From Pseudomonas graminis (GTDB lineage Bacteria > Pseudomonadota > Gammaproteobacteria > Pseudomonadales > Pseudomonadaceae), in NCBI RefSeq assembly GCF_002093745.1, contig NZ_MTSB01000019.1, positions 1 through 64,000 on the forward strand: DNA of 64,000 bases. Direction: 5' to 3'. How positions within the stretch are numbered: the first letter of the stretch is position 1; every line of letters starts with the position of its first letter. Below, one piece after another: positions 1 to 9,035 of this stretch. The position numbers were made by a program, and so were the translations under genes. The notes under the pieces were generated by a model. It did not search any database and was not told the origin of the DNA. It saw nothing but the letters and a program-made list of their open reading frames with translations.

Positions 1-54
1 GTCGAGGCGCGGGGCATTGTCAGGCGTCTGAGCGCCTGGTTCCGAATCATTCAT
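1..54 (-). CDS. 5' end of an unidentified protein, cut by the window edge
   Basis: An ATG at 54 on the minus strand has a good ribosome-binding site (AGGGAAG, about 6 nt upstream) and stays open to base 1, giving 18 residues beginning MNDSEPGAQTPD. It lies 147 bp downstream of the TolC-type channel gene, in the same direction. In pseudomonads such channels often sit beside the inner-membrane ABC exporter of a type I secretion system, so this could be that gene, but the visible piece is too short to show any domain. The product is an inference from position only. Confidence 0.4.
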   Translation of the reverse strand, partial: MNDSEPGAQTPDNAPRLD

Positions 55-126
55 AGCGCTTCCCTGCCGACATGCCACTGGTAGGCAAATCTGATCATTT
101 TGCTAAATAATGGCAACAAGCCATCC

Positions 127-140
127 GTGACGCGCGTCAC
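127..140. promoter_or_regulatory. Palindrome GTGACGCGCGTCAC between the TolC gene and the next leftward gene
   Basis: A perfect 14-bp palindrome followed on the plus strand by a run of six T. On the plus strand it would look like a short terminator, but no plus-strand gene ends here. It could equally be an operator for the leftward gene beginning at 54. The function cannot be settled by eye. Confidence 0.3.
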
Positions 141-200
141 ATTTTTTAAATTTAATGTACCCGGATTGAAACTATTCAGCTACGCACTCTAAAAATGTGT

Positions 201-1607
201 CTAAAGGCCTGGCGGTAAAAAGTCCTTGGCCGGGTCGTAGTCCTGCTTTAGATAGATCGACAGTGCTCTAAGGTCATCAGGGCTCAGCGTACCTGCTGCC
301 TGTTTAAGCTTGAGGTTGTCGAGAATGTAGTCATACCGGGCATCGTTATAATCGCGCACGGCAGCGTACAACTGACGCTGGGCATTGAGTACGTCGGCGA
401 TGTTGCGCGACCCCACATCAACACCGACCTGATTGGCTTCCACCGACTTCTGACCGGAAACAATGCTTTGGCGTCTGGCTGAAATCTGCTCGATGCCCGC
501 ATTGATACCGCGAAACGCATTACGCGTATTCAGCACCACTTCGCGACGGCGGTCTTCCTGTTCGTCCTGGCTCTGATACAGACGCTCGGTGGACTCCTTG
601 ATTTGGGAGTGGGTCATTCCGCCCGAGTAAAGAGGGATATTGAGTTCAATGCCGATGCTGCTTTGCGCGACCTTGTCGCGATAGCCGTTACTGCCGAAGT
701 CAGTCGGGTTGCTGTAGCCAAAGCTGTCGTTATCACCTTTGCGGTAAGAAGCAACAGCGTCAACCGTGGGGGCATGCCCGGCTTTACGCTGATTAAGCGT
801 TTGCTCGGCAGCACTGACGGCACGCTCGCTGGCTTGCAGCCCAAGATTCTGCCGCACGGCAACGTCGACCCAGGCTCGGGCGTCATTGGGTAAGGGAGCC
901 TCAACCGGCATCTGATGCTTCATGCCTGCAATTGACGTGTAGCTGTGCTTGGTCAGGCGCTCCAGCACTTCATAAGCATCATCTACTTTTCGCCGCACCA
1001 GTTGCCGGTTGGCTCGGGCATTGTCATAGGCGGCCTGGGCGTCATACACGTCAGTAATGCTTGAAGCACCATCCTCCAGACGCCCTTGAGCCTGGTCGCG
1101 CTGGCGCAACAGCGCAGCTTCTTCCGCCTGAGCGGCTGCGAAAGCGTCCAGTTGCCGCAGTGTTTCGAAGTAGGCTTGGGCAGCGGTCAGCAGCAGGTTT
1201 TGCTCTTTGGCGGACAGCTCAAGCTCGGCCTGATCCACGCTTGATTGCGCAGCCTTCAATTGAAACCAGCGATCAATGCGAAATAACGGCTGACTGAGAT
1301 TCGCACGAAACGTTGTGCCACTTCGCTCACGTTTTAAGGAAGGCTCGTCCCGCTCCAGACGAGTGACCTCAGACGTTGCCCCGGCGGTCAGATTCGGCAG
1401 CAGGCCTGCCCGAGCCTGAGGCATGGCTTCACGTTGTGCATTGTACGCATGACGTGCGGCAGACAATTGCGCATCGTTAAGTGATGCTGCCTGATAAACA
1501 CTCAGTAAGTCAGCATGCTGCTCAGCTTGCTCTCGGGCGCAAACATTTTCGCCGTACGCAAAAGCGCAGGCCAGGATGACCAAAACGAGCGGGAAAGAGG
1601 GATTCAT
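201..1607 (-). CDS. TolC-family outer-membrane channel (AprF-like, type I secretion)
   Basis: A 468-residue protein. It has an N-terminal signal peptide (about residues 1-24, ending near the ACAFAYG region) and the two repeated long-helix halves of TolC channels. Visible TolC-type features are the first-half segment LSQPLFRIDRWFQ, the LTAAQAYFETLRQ helix, the second-half strand IGIELNIPLYSGG, and the DVLNAQRQLYAAVRDYNDARYDYILD helix region near the C-terminus. Length fits AprF/TolC (about 430-480). TolC trimers span the outer membrane and periplasm and serve as the exit duct for ABC-type exporters and RND pumps. No adaptor or ABC gene lies upstream; a co-directional gene starts 147 bp downstream. 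Family call is firm, exported substrate unknown. Confidence 0.88.
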   Translation of the reverse strand: MNPSFPLVLVILACAFAYGENVCAREQAEQHADLLSVYQAASLNDAQLSAARHAYNAQREAMPQARAGLLPNLTAGATSEVTRLERDEPSLKRERSGTTFRANLSQPLFRIDRWFQLKAAQSSVDQAELELSAKEQNLLLTAAQAYFETLRQLDAFAAAQAEEAALLRQRDQAQGRLEDGASSITDVYDAQAAYDNARANRQLVRRKVDDAYEVLERLTKHSYTSIAGMKHQMPVEAPLPNDARAWVDVAVRQNLGLQASERAVSAAEQTLNQRKAGHAPTVDAVASYRKGDNDSFGYSNPTDFGSNGYRDKVAQSSIGIELNIPLYSGGMTHSQIKESTERLYQSQDEQEDRRREVVLNTRNAFRGINAGIEQISARRQSIVSGQKSVEANQVGVDVGSRNIADVLNAQRQLYAAVRDYNDARYDYILDNLKLKQAAGTLSPDDLRALSIYLKQDYDPAKDFLPPGL

Positions 1608-1795
1608 TTACGTTCCATGCGAAAAGAACTCCTGAGTGCCATTAAATTGGCTTGTCATGAGTTCGGCGTAACAAACAAAAGCTTTAGCGTGCTGAAAGGT
1701 TTTTTCGCTCGCTCTGGAGCCCCTGGCAAAAATCTCCCGAAATCACATCAGACTTTATTTTTCACCTTCACATTTGAGCGGTAAGCTACAGCCCT

Positions 1796-2425
1796 ATGGA
1801 TGACTCAGACTACCTGCGCCTGTTGACGATCCAGGCCGAACAAGCCAACGCCTTTCTGTCCAATGCGCGGAAGTGGGAGCGTGAGCGTTGGGTTTGCCAG
1901 CGGCTGTTGCAGGGGCTGAACATTGCGCATCGCAACGAGGACTTCACCCCTGCCAGTCAGGAGCCGCCCGATGTGCTGTTTCGTGACGGGCGCTTTGAGG
2001 TGTTTTTCGTGCTGGACGAGGGGCGGCGTCTCAACGATGAGTGGCGCGAGGAGTTGCAGCGACGACGAAGCGCGTTCTCGCTGAGCCAACTCGTGCGCCG
2101 GGAAGCCAAGCCCAAGCGCATTCCCGCTTCCGAACTGCTGCATCGCCTCGCCCCTACCCTGCGCAAGAAATCCACCAGTTATCGTGAACGCGGCATTGAT
2201 CTGGGCGAGCTGGACATCATTGCGTTCGCCAGCCTCAAGCGCGAAGTGCTCGATCTGAACAGCCACTTTCCGCCGCCCACCGAATACCTGCGGCAGGGCT
2301 GGCGCTCGCTGTCGCTGGTGGGGCCGACGTTTGCTCGGGTATTGTTCGCGCATCCGGGCGCTCCGGATTTTCTGCGTACCAATTTGGGCCGCAGTGTCGT
2401 GTTTGATGTTGGAATCAGCTTATGA
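1796..2425 (+). CDS. DUF1780 protein (putative nuclease-like, function unknown)
   Basis: A 209-residue protein rich in Arg, Glu and Leu, with no signal peptide or membrane segment. The start MDDSDYLRLLTIQAEQANAFL, the RKWERERWVCQRLL segment and the PPDVLFRDGRFEVFFVLDEG segment match my recollection of the Pseudomonas-restricted DUF1780 family, which has been described as restriction-endonuclease-like. The acidic pattern PPDVLF...FEVFFVLDEGRR could be a nuclease-like D...ExK-type site, but that is speculation. Its stop overlaps the start of the MOSC gene (ATGA), so the two are translationally coupled. Function unknown. Confidence 0.72.
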   Translation: MDDSDYLRLLTIQAEQANAFLSNARKWERERWVCQRLLQGLNIAHRNEDFTPASQEPPDVLFRDGRFEVFFVLDEGRRLNDEWREELQRRRSAFSLSQLVRREAKPKRIPASELLHRLAPTLRKKSTSYRERGIDLGELDIIAFASLKREVLDLNSHFPPPTEYLRQGWRSLSLVGPTFARVLFAHPGAPDFLRTNLGRSVVFDVGISL

Positions 2426-2955
2426 GCCCTTTTCAGGAGTTGCTGGCCGATGTGCCTCAACAAGGCCGTGTGCGCTGGATTGGCGTGCGTCCGGAATCGC
2501 GCGCCGAGATGATTGAGCTGGACGCGGTGGAAGCACGTCGCGAGGCCGGCCTGACCGGTGATCACTCACGCCCCGGCCCGCGCAATGCACGGCAGGTCAC
2601 ACTGATTCAGTGGGAGCACCTGGCCGTGGTCGGTTCGCTGCTGAACCGGCCTGCCGAACACCCCATCGTGCCGCAGGATTTGCGCCGTAATCTGGTGATC
2701 AGCGGTATCAACCTGTTCAGCCTCAAGAACCGTCGTTTCCGCATCGGCCAGGCCATCTTTGAAACCACCGGCTGGTGCCAACCGTGCGCGAAGCTTGAAC
2801 AGCGCCTGGGCCACGGGACTTTTCAGGCGGTGCGTGGGCATGGCGGAATTACCGCGCGGGTGTTACAAAGCGGCATCATCCGCCTGGACGACTCATTGCA
2901 GGTCGAGCCGCTGGAGATCACCGATCCCTGGCCCCCTGCCCGACAGCACGCTTGA
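2422..2955 (+). CDS. MOSC-domain protein (molybdenum-cofactor sulfurase-like)
   Basis: A 177-residue single-domain protein. MOSC features are the opening GRVRWIGVRPESRAEM strand, the GLTGDHSRPG turn, RQVTLIQWEHL, the DLRRNLVISGINL motif and, most diagnostic, the cysteine segment GWCQPCAKLEQRLG, where the MOSC catalytic Cys lies. MOSC proteins carry sulfur or bind molybdenum cofactor; the YiiM-like subgroup acts in reduction of N-hydroxylated compounds. The start overlaps the previous stop by four bases, indicating an operon with DUF1780. Substrate unknown. Confidence 0.82.
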   Translation: MSPFQELLADVPQQGRVRWIGVRPESRAEMIELDAVEARREAGLTGDHSRPGPRNARQVTLIQWEHLAVVGSLLNRPAEHPIVPQDLRRNLVISGINLFSLKNRRFRIGQAIFETTGWCQPCAKLEQRLGHGTFQAVRGHGGITARVLQSGIIRLDDSLQVEPLEITDPWPPARQHA

Positions 2956-2968
2956 GACGACGCATAAA

Positions 2969-3079
2969 GTGATCAGCCCGCTGAACCACGTACCGCAAAG
3001 GTGTGTCGAAGAGTACCTTCAGGCCACCTGGCATTCAGTCGAGCACACCGTGTTGCTCCTGATCCCGAGGCAGCCGTGA
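2969..3079 (+). pseudogene. Decayed DUF3094-like small gene
   Basis: A 37-codon frame starting at a GTG reads LNHVPQRCVEEYLQATWHSVE before ending in unrelated residues. The pattern L-N-x3-Q-R-x-V-E-E-Y-L-x-A-x2-H-x-V-E resembles the N-terminus of DUF3094 proteins, small membrane proteins that, as I recall, sit between the MOSC gene and ndh in other pseudomonads. The expected hydrophobic C-terminal segment is missing. The call rests on memory of the family and on position, so it is tentative. Confidence 0.33.
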
Positions 3080-3175
3080 TGAACCCTGTTATCGAGCCAT
3101 CCGACGCTATGAGCTGCCTTGCGCTCGCGAAGATCGAGCTCCCTCCGAATTCCTTAAACCTTCCGAGTAATCCTT

Positions 3176-4474
3176 ATGACGCATCGTATTGTTATCGTTG
3201 GCGGCGGCGCTGGCGGTCTGGAGCTGGCGACCAGTCTGGGTAAAAACCTGGGCAAAAAAGGCACGGCCAGCGTCACGTTGGTGGACGCCAACCTGACGCA
3301 CATCTGGAAACCGCTGTTGCACGAGGTGGCTGCCGGCTCGCTCAACTCCTATGAGGACGAGCTGAACTACGTGGCCCAGGCCAAGTGGAACCACTTTCAG
3401 TTTCAGCTCGGCCGCATGACCGGGCTGGACCGCGCCAGCCGTCAGATTCATCTGGCGGCCACGCTGGATGAAACCGGAGCGGAACTGGTTCCGGCACGCA
3501 GCCTGGGGTATGACTCGCTGGTGATCGCGGTGGGCAGCACCACCAATGACTTCGGCACCAAAGGCGCGGCGGAGCACTGCCTGTTTCTCGACAGTCGCAA
3601 GCAGGCCGAACGCTTCCATCAGCAACTGCTCAACCACTACCTGCGCGCCCACGCCGGTCAGGCCGACAGCACGCAGGAAATCACCGTCGCCATCGTTGGT
3701 GCCGGAGCGACCGGCGTTGAGTTGGCAGCAGAACTGCACAACGCAGCGCATGAACTGGCGGCCTACGGGCTGGGTCAGATCAAACCGGAAAACCTGCGGA
3801 TCACGGTGATTGAAGCAGGCCCACGGGTGCTGCCCGCGCTGCCCGAACGCATCGGCGCGCCGGTACACAAAACGCTGGAAAAACTGGGCGTTACAGTGCT
3901 GACCAATGCAGCGGTCAGTGAAGTGACGGCAGACGGTCTGATCACGGCCACCGGGCAGGTTATCCCTGCGAGTCTGAAGGTCTGGGCAGCGGGTATTCGC
4001 GCTCCGGCCTTTCTGCATGAGCTGGATGGCCTGGAGAGTAATCGCATCAATCAGCTGCAAGTGCTGCCAACACTGCAAACCACCCGCGACGAAAATATTT
4101 TCGCCTTCGGTGACTGCGCGGCCTGCCCGCAAAAAGGCACTGACCGCAATGTTCCACCACGCGCCCAGGCGGCGCATCAGCAGGCGTCATTGCTGGCCAA
4201 ATCGCTGCGCCTGCGAATCGAAGGCAAGAGCCTGCCGGAATACACCTACAAGGATTACGGCTCACTGATATCGCTGTCGAGCTTCTCGGCGGTCGGCAAT
4301 CTGATGGGTAACCTGATGGGCAGCGTGATGCTCGAAGGCTGGCTCGCACGGATGTTTTACGTGTCGCTGTACCGCATGCACCAGATGGCGCTGTACGGTG
4401 CTTTCCGCACCCTGATGCTGATGCTGGGCAGCAAGATCGGCAAAGGGACCGAGCCGCGGATGAAGTTGCACTAG
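3176..4474 (+). CDS. ndh: Type II NADH dehydrogenase (NDH-2)
   Basis: A 432-residue single-subunit flavoenzyme that oxidises NADH and reduces quinone at the inner membrane without pumping protons. The FAD-binding Rossmann motif is IVGGGAGGLELA (residues 5-16) and the NAD(P)H-binding motif is IVGAGATGVELAAEL near residue 170. The C-terminal FAD motif NIFAFGDCAACP is followed by PPRAQAAHQQA, typical of NDH-2. The C-terminal 60 residues are hydrophobic and amphipathic (GNLMGNLMGSVMLEGWLARM), fitting monotopic membrane attachment. Length matches family members (about 430). The ribosome-binding site is weak (GAG about 10 nt upstream of the ATG). It follows DUF1780 and MOSC in the same direction. 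Confidence 0.9.
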   Translation: MTHRIVIVGGGAGGLELATSLGKNLGKKGTASVTLVDANLTHIWKPLLHEVAAGSLNSYEDELNYVAQAKWNHFQFQLGRMTGLDRASRQIHLAATLDETGAELVPARSLGYDSLVIAVGSTTNDFGTKGAAEHCLFLDSRKQAERFHQQLLNHYLRAHAGQADSTQEITVAIVGAGATGVELAAELHNAAHELAAYGLGQIKPENLRITVIEAGPRVLPALPERIGAPVHKTLEKLGVTVLTNAAVSEVTADGLITATGQVIPASLKVWAAGIRAPAFLHELDGLESNRINQLQVLPTLQTTRDENIFAFGDCAACPQKGTDRNVPPRAQAAHQQASLLAKSLRLRIEGKSLPEYTYKDYGSLISLSSFSAVGNLMGNLMGSVMLEGWLARMFYVSLYRMHQMALYGAFRTLMLMLGSKIGKGTEPRMKLH

Positions 4475-4487
4475 GTCCACATCTGCC

Positions 4488-4521
4488 TGAACGGCATGCC
4501 GATGCGTTGGCATGCCGTTCA
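4488..4521 (+). terminator. Strong hairpin after ndh
   Basis: A perfect 13-bp stem, TGAACGGCATGCC paired with GGCATGCCGTTCA around an 8-nt loop, lies 14 bp past the ndh stop. It has no T-tract, so it may act as an RNA-stabilising 3' hairpin or a weak terminator rather than a classic intrinsic terminator. Confidence 0.5.
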
Positions 4522-4947
4522 AGGCTCCTGCGTCCTTTTGCGACGCAGAACCTCTTCAAATGCATGCCCAAAATGTCTTTCCGCACCAGCGCGTGCGACA
4601 TGAGATAACACGCTCGTGAATAGACTCACGGCTGCTCGCCTCCGTTTTCATGCTACTGATTCTGCGTCAGATTGACGCAGAATGTTACGAGATGCGTATC
4701 GTTGAACGGTGCGATAGATCACGCTCTGCAGGGCAAGGCCTTGACCTGCGACGCCGCGAACCATAAGGGCCACGCACGATTTCCGTGCTGACTTGCCATG
4801 TCCGGAATACCCGCTATTTTTAAGTTGATACGCCGTCTAAACATACAGAGTGGGCAAAAGGCGCCTGTGTGCCTGTCAAGTTTACGCCGGTCACGCAGAT
4901 AACCTGTGAGTCACTTACAGAAGCCAATCTGTTCAAGGATCGAACCC
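4522..4947. other. Intergenic region upstream of the chemotaxis operon, with a long palindrome
   Basis: No convincing gene is seen. The region should contain the promoter of the chemotaxis operon. At 4659-4683 there is a perfect 25-bp inverted repeat, ATTCTGCGTCA-GAT-TGACGCAGAAT, about 265 bp upstream of the first MCP start; it could be an operator or a cruciform. I found no clear FliA-type promoter. Confidence 0.45.
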
Positions 4948-6165
4948 ATGATGTCGATTCAACGCGGTATTACTCACGTTCAACGTCATCCACGTTTCCT
5001 CTGGTTTCCGTTGATTCCTGTCGTCCCTGCCGTCGCCTGGATACTCACTCAGTCGGGCACGACCTCTGACAATCTTATCGCCAGTGCTGTATTGATCGTT
5101 GCAGGTCTGGGTGCCGGTATCTGGGCAGCCCGCTCGCAAAGCCGTCAGGTGGAACATGCCGTCGCCCAGGCGCTGGATCACCACCACACGCATAACGCTC
5201 ACGCCAGTGCGATGGCCACCAATACACAGATTAATGAAGTCCTGCTTGGGGCGATGCCGATCTGGGTCAAACAGGTTGAAAGCTCACGTGAGCAGACCGA
5301 AACCGCCATTGTTGCGCTGACCACCCGCTTCATGGGGATCTCCGAACGTTTGCAGGACACTGTGCAGGCCTCGCAGCACGCTGCTGGCGAGCTGGACGGG
5401 CAGAATGCCGACGGCGCACTGAAAGTGCTGTCCCAAAGCGACAGTGAACTGAGCCAAGTGATCGACTCGCTCAAAGCCACGCAAGCCAGCCGCGACCAGA
5501 CGCTTTCTCAGGTTCGCAGCCTCACCGCCTACACGGGCGAATTACGCACCATGGCCGCCGACGTTGCAGCCATCGCCGCGCAGACCAATCTGCTGGCCCT
5601 TAACGCGGCCATTGAAGCCGCCCGGGCAGGCGAAGCAGGCCGAGGGTTTGCAGTCGTGGCCGATGCCGTGCGCAGCCTGTCGAGCAAGTCCAGCGAAACC
5701 GGCCAGCAGATGTCGGCCAAGGTCGACATCATCAACAACGCCATCACTCAACTGGTGCAGGCCGCCTCCAGCGGTGCCGATCAGGACAGCCACTCGGTGG
5801 CCGCTTCCGAACAAGGCATTCAGAACGTGCTGGAGCGCTTCCAGAGCATCACCGGACGCCTGGCCGAATCCGCCGACCTGTTGAAACAGGAAAGCTACGG
5901 CATTCGCGACGAGATGACTGAAGTGCTGGTCAGCCTGCAGTTTCAGGACCGGGTCAGCCAGATTCTGGCCCATGTGCGCGACAACATCGACGCGCTCTAC
6001 GCGCACCTGTTACAGGCCAGCCAGTCTCCCGACGAGGCGGTCGCCATCGACGCCCGACAGTGGCTGGCGCGCATGGAGTCCACCTACGCGACCGACGAGC
6101 AACGCCGTTCGCATCACGGTGAATCGGCTGCGCAGCAGAATTCGCAGGAAATAACGTTCTTCTAG
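4948..6165 (+). CDS. Methyl-accepting chemotaxis protein, short, no recognisable ligand domain
   Basis: A 405-residue protein. The ATG at 4948 was chosen over an in-frame GTG at 4906 because AAGGA lies 8 nt upstream. Two closely spaced membrane segments fall in the first 70 residues ([17 protein letters not shown] and [19 protein letters not shown]), leaving only a few periplasmic residues, so any signal must come from the membrane or cytoplasm. No HAMP domain is evident. The signalling hairpin is intact: [20 protein letters not shown] followed by [14 protein letters not shown]. The C-terminal segment [17 protein letters not shown] is typical of MCPs encoded with alternative che clusters. It is the first gene of the che operon, 9 bp before cheY. 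Confidence 0.85.
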   Translation: MMSIQRGITHVQRHPRFLWFPLIPVVPAVAWILTQSGTTSDNLIASAVLIVAGLGAGIWAARSQSRQVEHAVAQALDHHHTHNAHASAMATNTQINEVLLGAMPIWVKQVESSREQTETAIVALTTRFMGISERLQDTVQASQHAAGELDGQNADGALKVLSQSDSELSQVIDSLKATQASRDQTLSQVRSLTAYTGELRTMAADVAAIAAQTNLLALNAAIEAARAGEAGRGFAVVADAVRSLSSKSSETGQQMSAKVDIINNAITQLVQAASSGADQDSHSVAASEQGIQNVLERFQSITGRLAESADLLKQESYGIRDEMTEVLVSLQFQDRVSQILAHVRDNIDALYAHLLQASQSPDEAVAIDARQWLARMESTYATDEQRRSHHGESAAQQNSQEITFF

Positions 6166-6174
6166 GAGTAGATC

Positions 6175-6543
6175 ATGGCTAAGAGTGTATTGGTGGTCGA
6201 CGATTCAAGCAGTGTCCGGCAGGTTGTCGGCATCGCTCTGAAAAGTGCCGGATACGATGTCATCGAAGCCAGCGACGGTAAGGATGCACTGGGCAAGCTG
6301 ACGGGTCAGAAGATTCACCTGATCATCAGCGATGTAAACATGCCAAACATGGATGGAATCACCTTTGTCAAAGAGGTGAAGAAGCTGGCCAGTTATAAGT
6401 TCACCCCCATCATCATGCTGACCACAGAGTCTCAGGAATCGAAAAAAGCCGAAGGTCAGGCAGCCGGGGCAAAAGCCTGGGTCGTTAAACCGTTCCAGCC
6501 CGCACAGATGCTGGCCGCGGTGTCCAAACTGATCCTTCCCTGA
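6175..6543 (+). CDS. cheY: CheY-type single-domain response regulator
   Basis: A 122-residue stand-alone receiver domain. The acidic pocket D9-D10, phosphoacceptor D53 (in ISDVNMPNMDG), T83 and K105 (VVKPF) are all present, so it should be phosphorylated by the CheA encoded two genes downstream. CheY-P either binds the flagellar switch or acts as a phosphate sink; sequence alone does not say which. It sits between an MCP and the STAS gene with a good Shine-Dalgarno (TAGGAG). The family call is secure. Because this is probably not the main flagellar cluster, the output could be something other than flagellar reversal. Confidence 0.92.
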   Translation: MAKSVLVVDDSSSVRQVVGIALKSAGYDVIEASDGKDALGKLTGQKIHLIISDVNMPNMDGITFVKEVKKLASYKFTPIIMLTTESQESKKAEGQAAGAKAWVVKPFQPAQMLAAVSKLILP

Positions 6544-6566
6544 GGCGTGTGGCCCTGGAGGTCAGC

Positions 6567-6857
6567 ATGACGATATCTGCAGAGACCCACCCTGACGCTG
6601 CCCGCGTGCAAATCGACGGCGAGCTGACGATCTACACCGTGACCGAGCTTGCCGCCCGGTTGCTGCCACAGATCGGCAGCGCAGCGAGGATGGAAGTCGA
6701 CTTGTCGAACGTCACCGAGATGGACGGCGCCGGCCTGCAATTGCTGGCGGTCATTCAGCGCGAGGCCGAAAAGACCGGCACCGCGCTGCACCTGACCGGC
6801 CAGAGCAAGGCGGTGACGGAAACCTTCGAATTATGTAACCCGGGTGTCGTGCTGTAG
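6567..6857 (+). CDS. STAS-domain protein of the chemotaxis operon
   Basis: A 96-residue single STAS domain. The ATG at 6567 is preferred to the GTG at 6549 because GGAGG precedes it at the proper distance. The core is VQIDGELTIYTVTELAARLL, then MEVDLSNVTEMDGAGLQLL. In SpoIIAA-type anti-sigma antagonists the loop reads D-S/T-x-G-L with a phosphorylated Ser or Thr; here it is D-G-A-G-L, so the usual phosphosite is missing. STAS proteins beside cheA occur in several alternative che clusters. It may act as a non-phosphorylatable scaffold or partner of CheA or the MCPs, which is inference. Confidence 0.8.
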   Translation: MTISAETHPDAARVQIDGELTIYTVTELAARLLPQIGSAARMEVDLSNVTEMDGAGLQLLAVIQREAEKTGTALHLTGQSKAVTETFELCNPGVVL

Positions 6858-6904
6858 CGCGTCTATTGGCAGCAATGCTGAGTAGTTGGACATAGGAAGT
6901 CATT

Positions 6905-9007
6905 GTGAGCATTAACCTAGACCAGGCTCAGCAGACGTTTATCGTCGAAGCGCGTGAGCTGTTGCAGGCAATGGAGGAATCCCTCCTGCAACTTGAAAGC
7001 GAACCGGGTGATGTGGATGCGATTGGCGCAGTCTTTCGTGCAGCACACACCATCAAGGGCTCGGCCGGGCTGTTCGGGCTGACACCCATCGTGAGCTTTA
7101 CCCATATCGTTGAAGACGTGCTGGATCGTTTGCGCGAAGGCAGCGTTTCCGTGGACGCCGAGTTGATCGCGGTATTGCTCAAGTCCGGCGACCACATGCT
7201 CGAGTTGATCGACGTGGTGGCCAGCCGGGGTGAGCAGCTTCAGCCACCGGCTCTGGAGCGCGAAGCCGCGTTGCGTCAGGCGCTGCAGGTCTATCAGGCA
7301 CCGAGCACCGCTCAGGCTGGCGACAACACACAGGTGACCAGCGTCACGGCTGACCAGGAAGCCGACGTGCTGTGGCATATCTCGCTACGCTTTGGTGTGG
7401 ATGTGTTTCGCAATGGCATGGACCCCCTGTCCTTTCTGCGCTACCTGAACACGCTGGGGCAGATGGTTCAGGTCACGACCGTGACCGACAGCATTCCGCC
7501 CGTGGAATCGTGGGACCCGGAATCCTGTCATCTGGGTTTCGAGATTGATTTCCGCTCGTCCGCCGGCCATGCCGCGATCAACGAAGTGTTCGACTTCGTG
7601 CGTGAAGACTGCACCGTGGACATCACGCGGGTCGATGAAACGGACGAGGACGTCGAGCCTGCCGGGACAGAGCTGGTTTCGCAGGCCGAACGCAGCACTG
7701 CGGTGGCCAGCGGCGAGCTGCTGGGCGACCAGCGAGCGGTGCCGCGAGAGCCTGGCGTCGCCACGGCGGTGGATCGCCCTTCGGCAAGCGGCGATCAGAA
7801 AAACAAGGACGGACGCTATGTGCGCGTCAACGCTGACAAGCTCGACGAACTGATCAATCTGGTCGGCGAACTGGTGATCGCCAGCGCCGGGGCCAGCCTG
7901 CTGGCAAAGTCGTGCGACAACGACCCGCTCCAGGAAGCCAGCTCGACCGTGTCGGGGCTGGTTGAACAAATTCTCGACGGCGCGCTGCACTTGCGCATGA
8001 TCCCCATCGGCGACACCTTCAACCGCTTCCGCCGGGTGGTGCGCGATGTCAGCCAGGAGTTGGGCAAAGACATCGACCTGATCATCAATGGCGCGGAAAC
8101 CGAACTGGACAAAACAGTCGTTGAGAAAATCGGCGACCCGCTCATGCACCTGCTGCGCAACTCGATGGACCACGGCATCGAAAGTGCCGAAGCGCGGCGT
8201 GCGGCTGGCAAACCGGCCAAAGGTCATTTGAGCCTCAATGCCTACCACGACTCGGGCAGCATCGTCATCGAGATTGCCGACGACGGTGCAGGGCTCAACC
8301 GCGAGCGGATTCTCGACAAGGCCCAGCAACGCGGGCTGGTGGCCGCTGGCGCGAGCCTGACCGATCAGGAAATCTACAACCTGATCTTCGAACCTGGTTT
8401 TTCAACCGCTGAAGCGGTCACCAACCTGTCAGGCCGTGGCGTCGGCATGGACGTGGTCAAGCGCAACATCACCCTGCTGCGCGGCACTGTCGACCTGGAC
8501 AGCCAGCCCGGTCAGGGCACCATCGTGCGCATTCGTCTGCCGCTGACGCTGGCGATCATCAACGGTTTTCTGGTCGGTATCGATCAGTCGACCTACGTGA
8601 TTCCGCTGGACATGGTTCAGGAATGCATCGAGCTGGATGAGCGCGACCGCCAGTCCAATAGGGATAACGGCTACCTGGACCTGCGCGGTGAAGTGCTGCC
8701 GCTGGTCTACCTGCGCGACCACTTCGATCACGAAGGCCCTGCCGCACGACGCCAGAACGTGGTGGTCGTGCGCTACGCCGAGCACAAGGCCGGGCTGGTG
8801 GTGGATGACTTGCTCGGTGAATTCCAGACGGTCATCAAACCGCTGGGCAAGCTGTTCGGCGCACTGCGCGGAATCAGCGGCTCTACGATTCTGGGCAGCG
8901 GCGCGGTGGCGCTGATTCTCGACGTACCGGCACTGCTCAACCAGATCATACAAATGGACGCTCGCTCGACTCAGTCCCCTCATTCGCTCTCGCCCGCTTC
9001 TCGCTGA
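6905..9007 (+). CDS. cheA: Chemotaxis histidine kinase CheA
   Basis: A 700-residue multidomain kinase. It starts with GTG, with AGGAAG about 6 nt upstream. The N-terminal HPt domain carries the phosphorylated H48 in [16 protein letters not shown] middle domain (about 155-245, [19 protein letters not shown]...) probably docks response regulators. Then come the dimerisation helices ([19 protein letters not shown]), the HATPase domain with N-box [12 protein letters not shown] and G1 box [24 protein letters not shown], and the C-terminal CheW-like coupling domain. MCP arrays control its activity through CheW; its phosphate goes to CheY and CheB. It lies mid-operon, 28 bp before the second MCP. 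Confidence 0.94.
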   Translation: MSINLDQAQQTFIVEARELLQAMEESLLQLESEPGDVDAIGAVFRAAHTIKGSAGLFGLTPIVSFTHIVEDVLDRLREGSVSVDAELIAVLLKSGDHMLELIDVVASRGEQLQPPALEREAALRQALQVYQAPSTAQAGDNTQVTSVTADQEADVLWHISLRFGVDVFRNGMDPLSFLRYLNTLGQMVQVTTVTDSIPPVESWDPESCHLGFEIDFRSSAGHAAINEVFDFVREDCTVDITRVDETDEDVEPAGTELVSQAERSTAVASGELLGDQRAVPREPGVATAVDRPSASGDQKNKDGRYVRVNADKLDELINLVGELVIASAGASLLAKSCDNDPLQEASSTVSGLVEQILDGALHLRMIPIGDTFNRFRRVVRDVSQELGKDIDLIINGAETELDKTVVEKIGDPLMHLLRNSMDHGIESAEARRAAGKPAKGHLSLNAYHDSGSIVIEIADDGAGLNRERILDKAQQRGLVAAGASLTDQEIYNLIFEPGFSTAEAVTNLSGRGVGMDVVKRNITLLRGTVDLDSQPGQGTIVRIRLPLTLAIINGFLVGIDQSTYVIPLDMVQECIELDERDRQSNRDNGYLDLRGEVLPLVYLRDHFDHEGPAARRQNVVVVRYAEHKAGLVVDDLLGEFQTVIKPLGKLFGALRGISGSTILGSGAVALILDVPALLNQIIQMDARSTQSPHSLSPASR

Positions 9008-9035
9008 CGGATTTGCAATTCCAAGGAGTAACCCG

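Noticed and set aside
3107..4177. 356-codon open frame opposite ndh
   Set aside because: Antisense shadow of a well-supported NDH-2 gene; no recognisable protein features.
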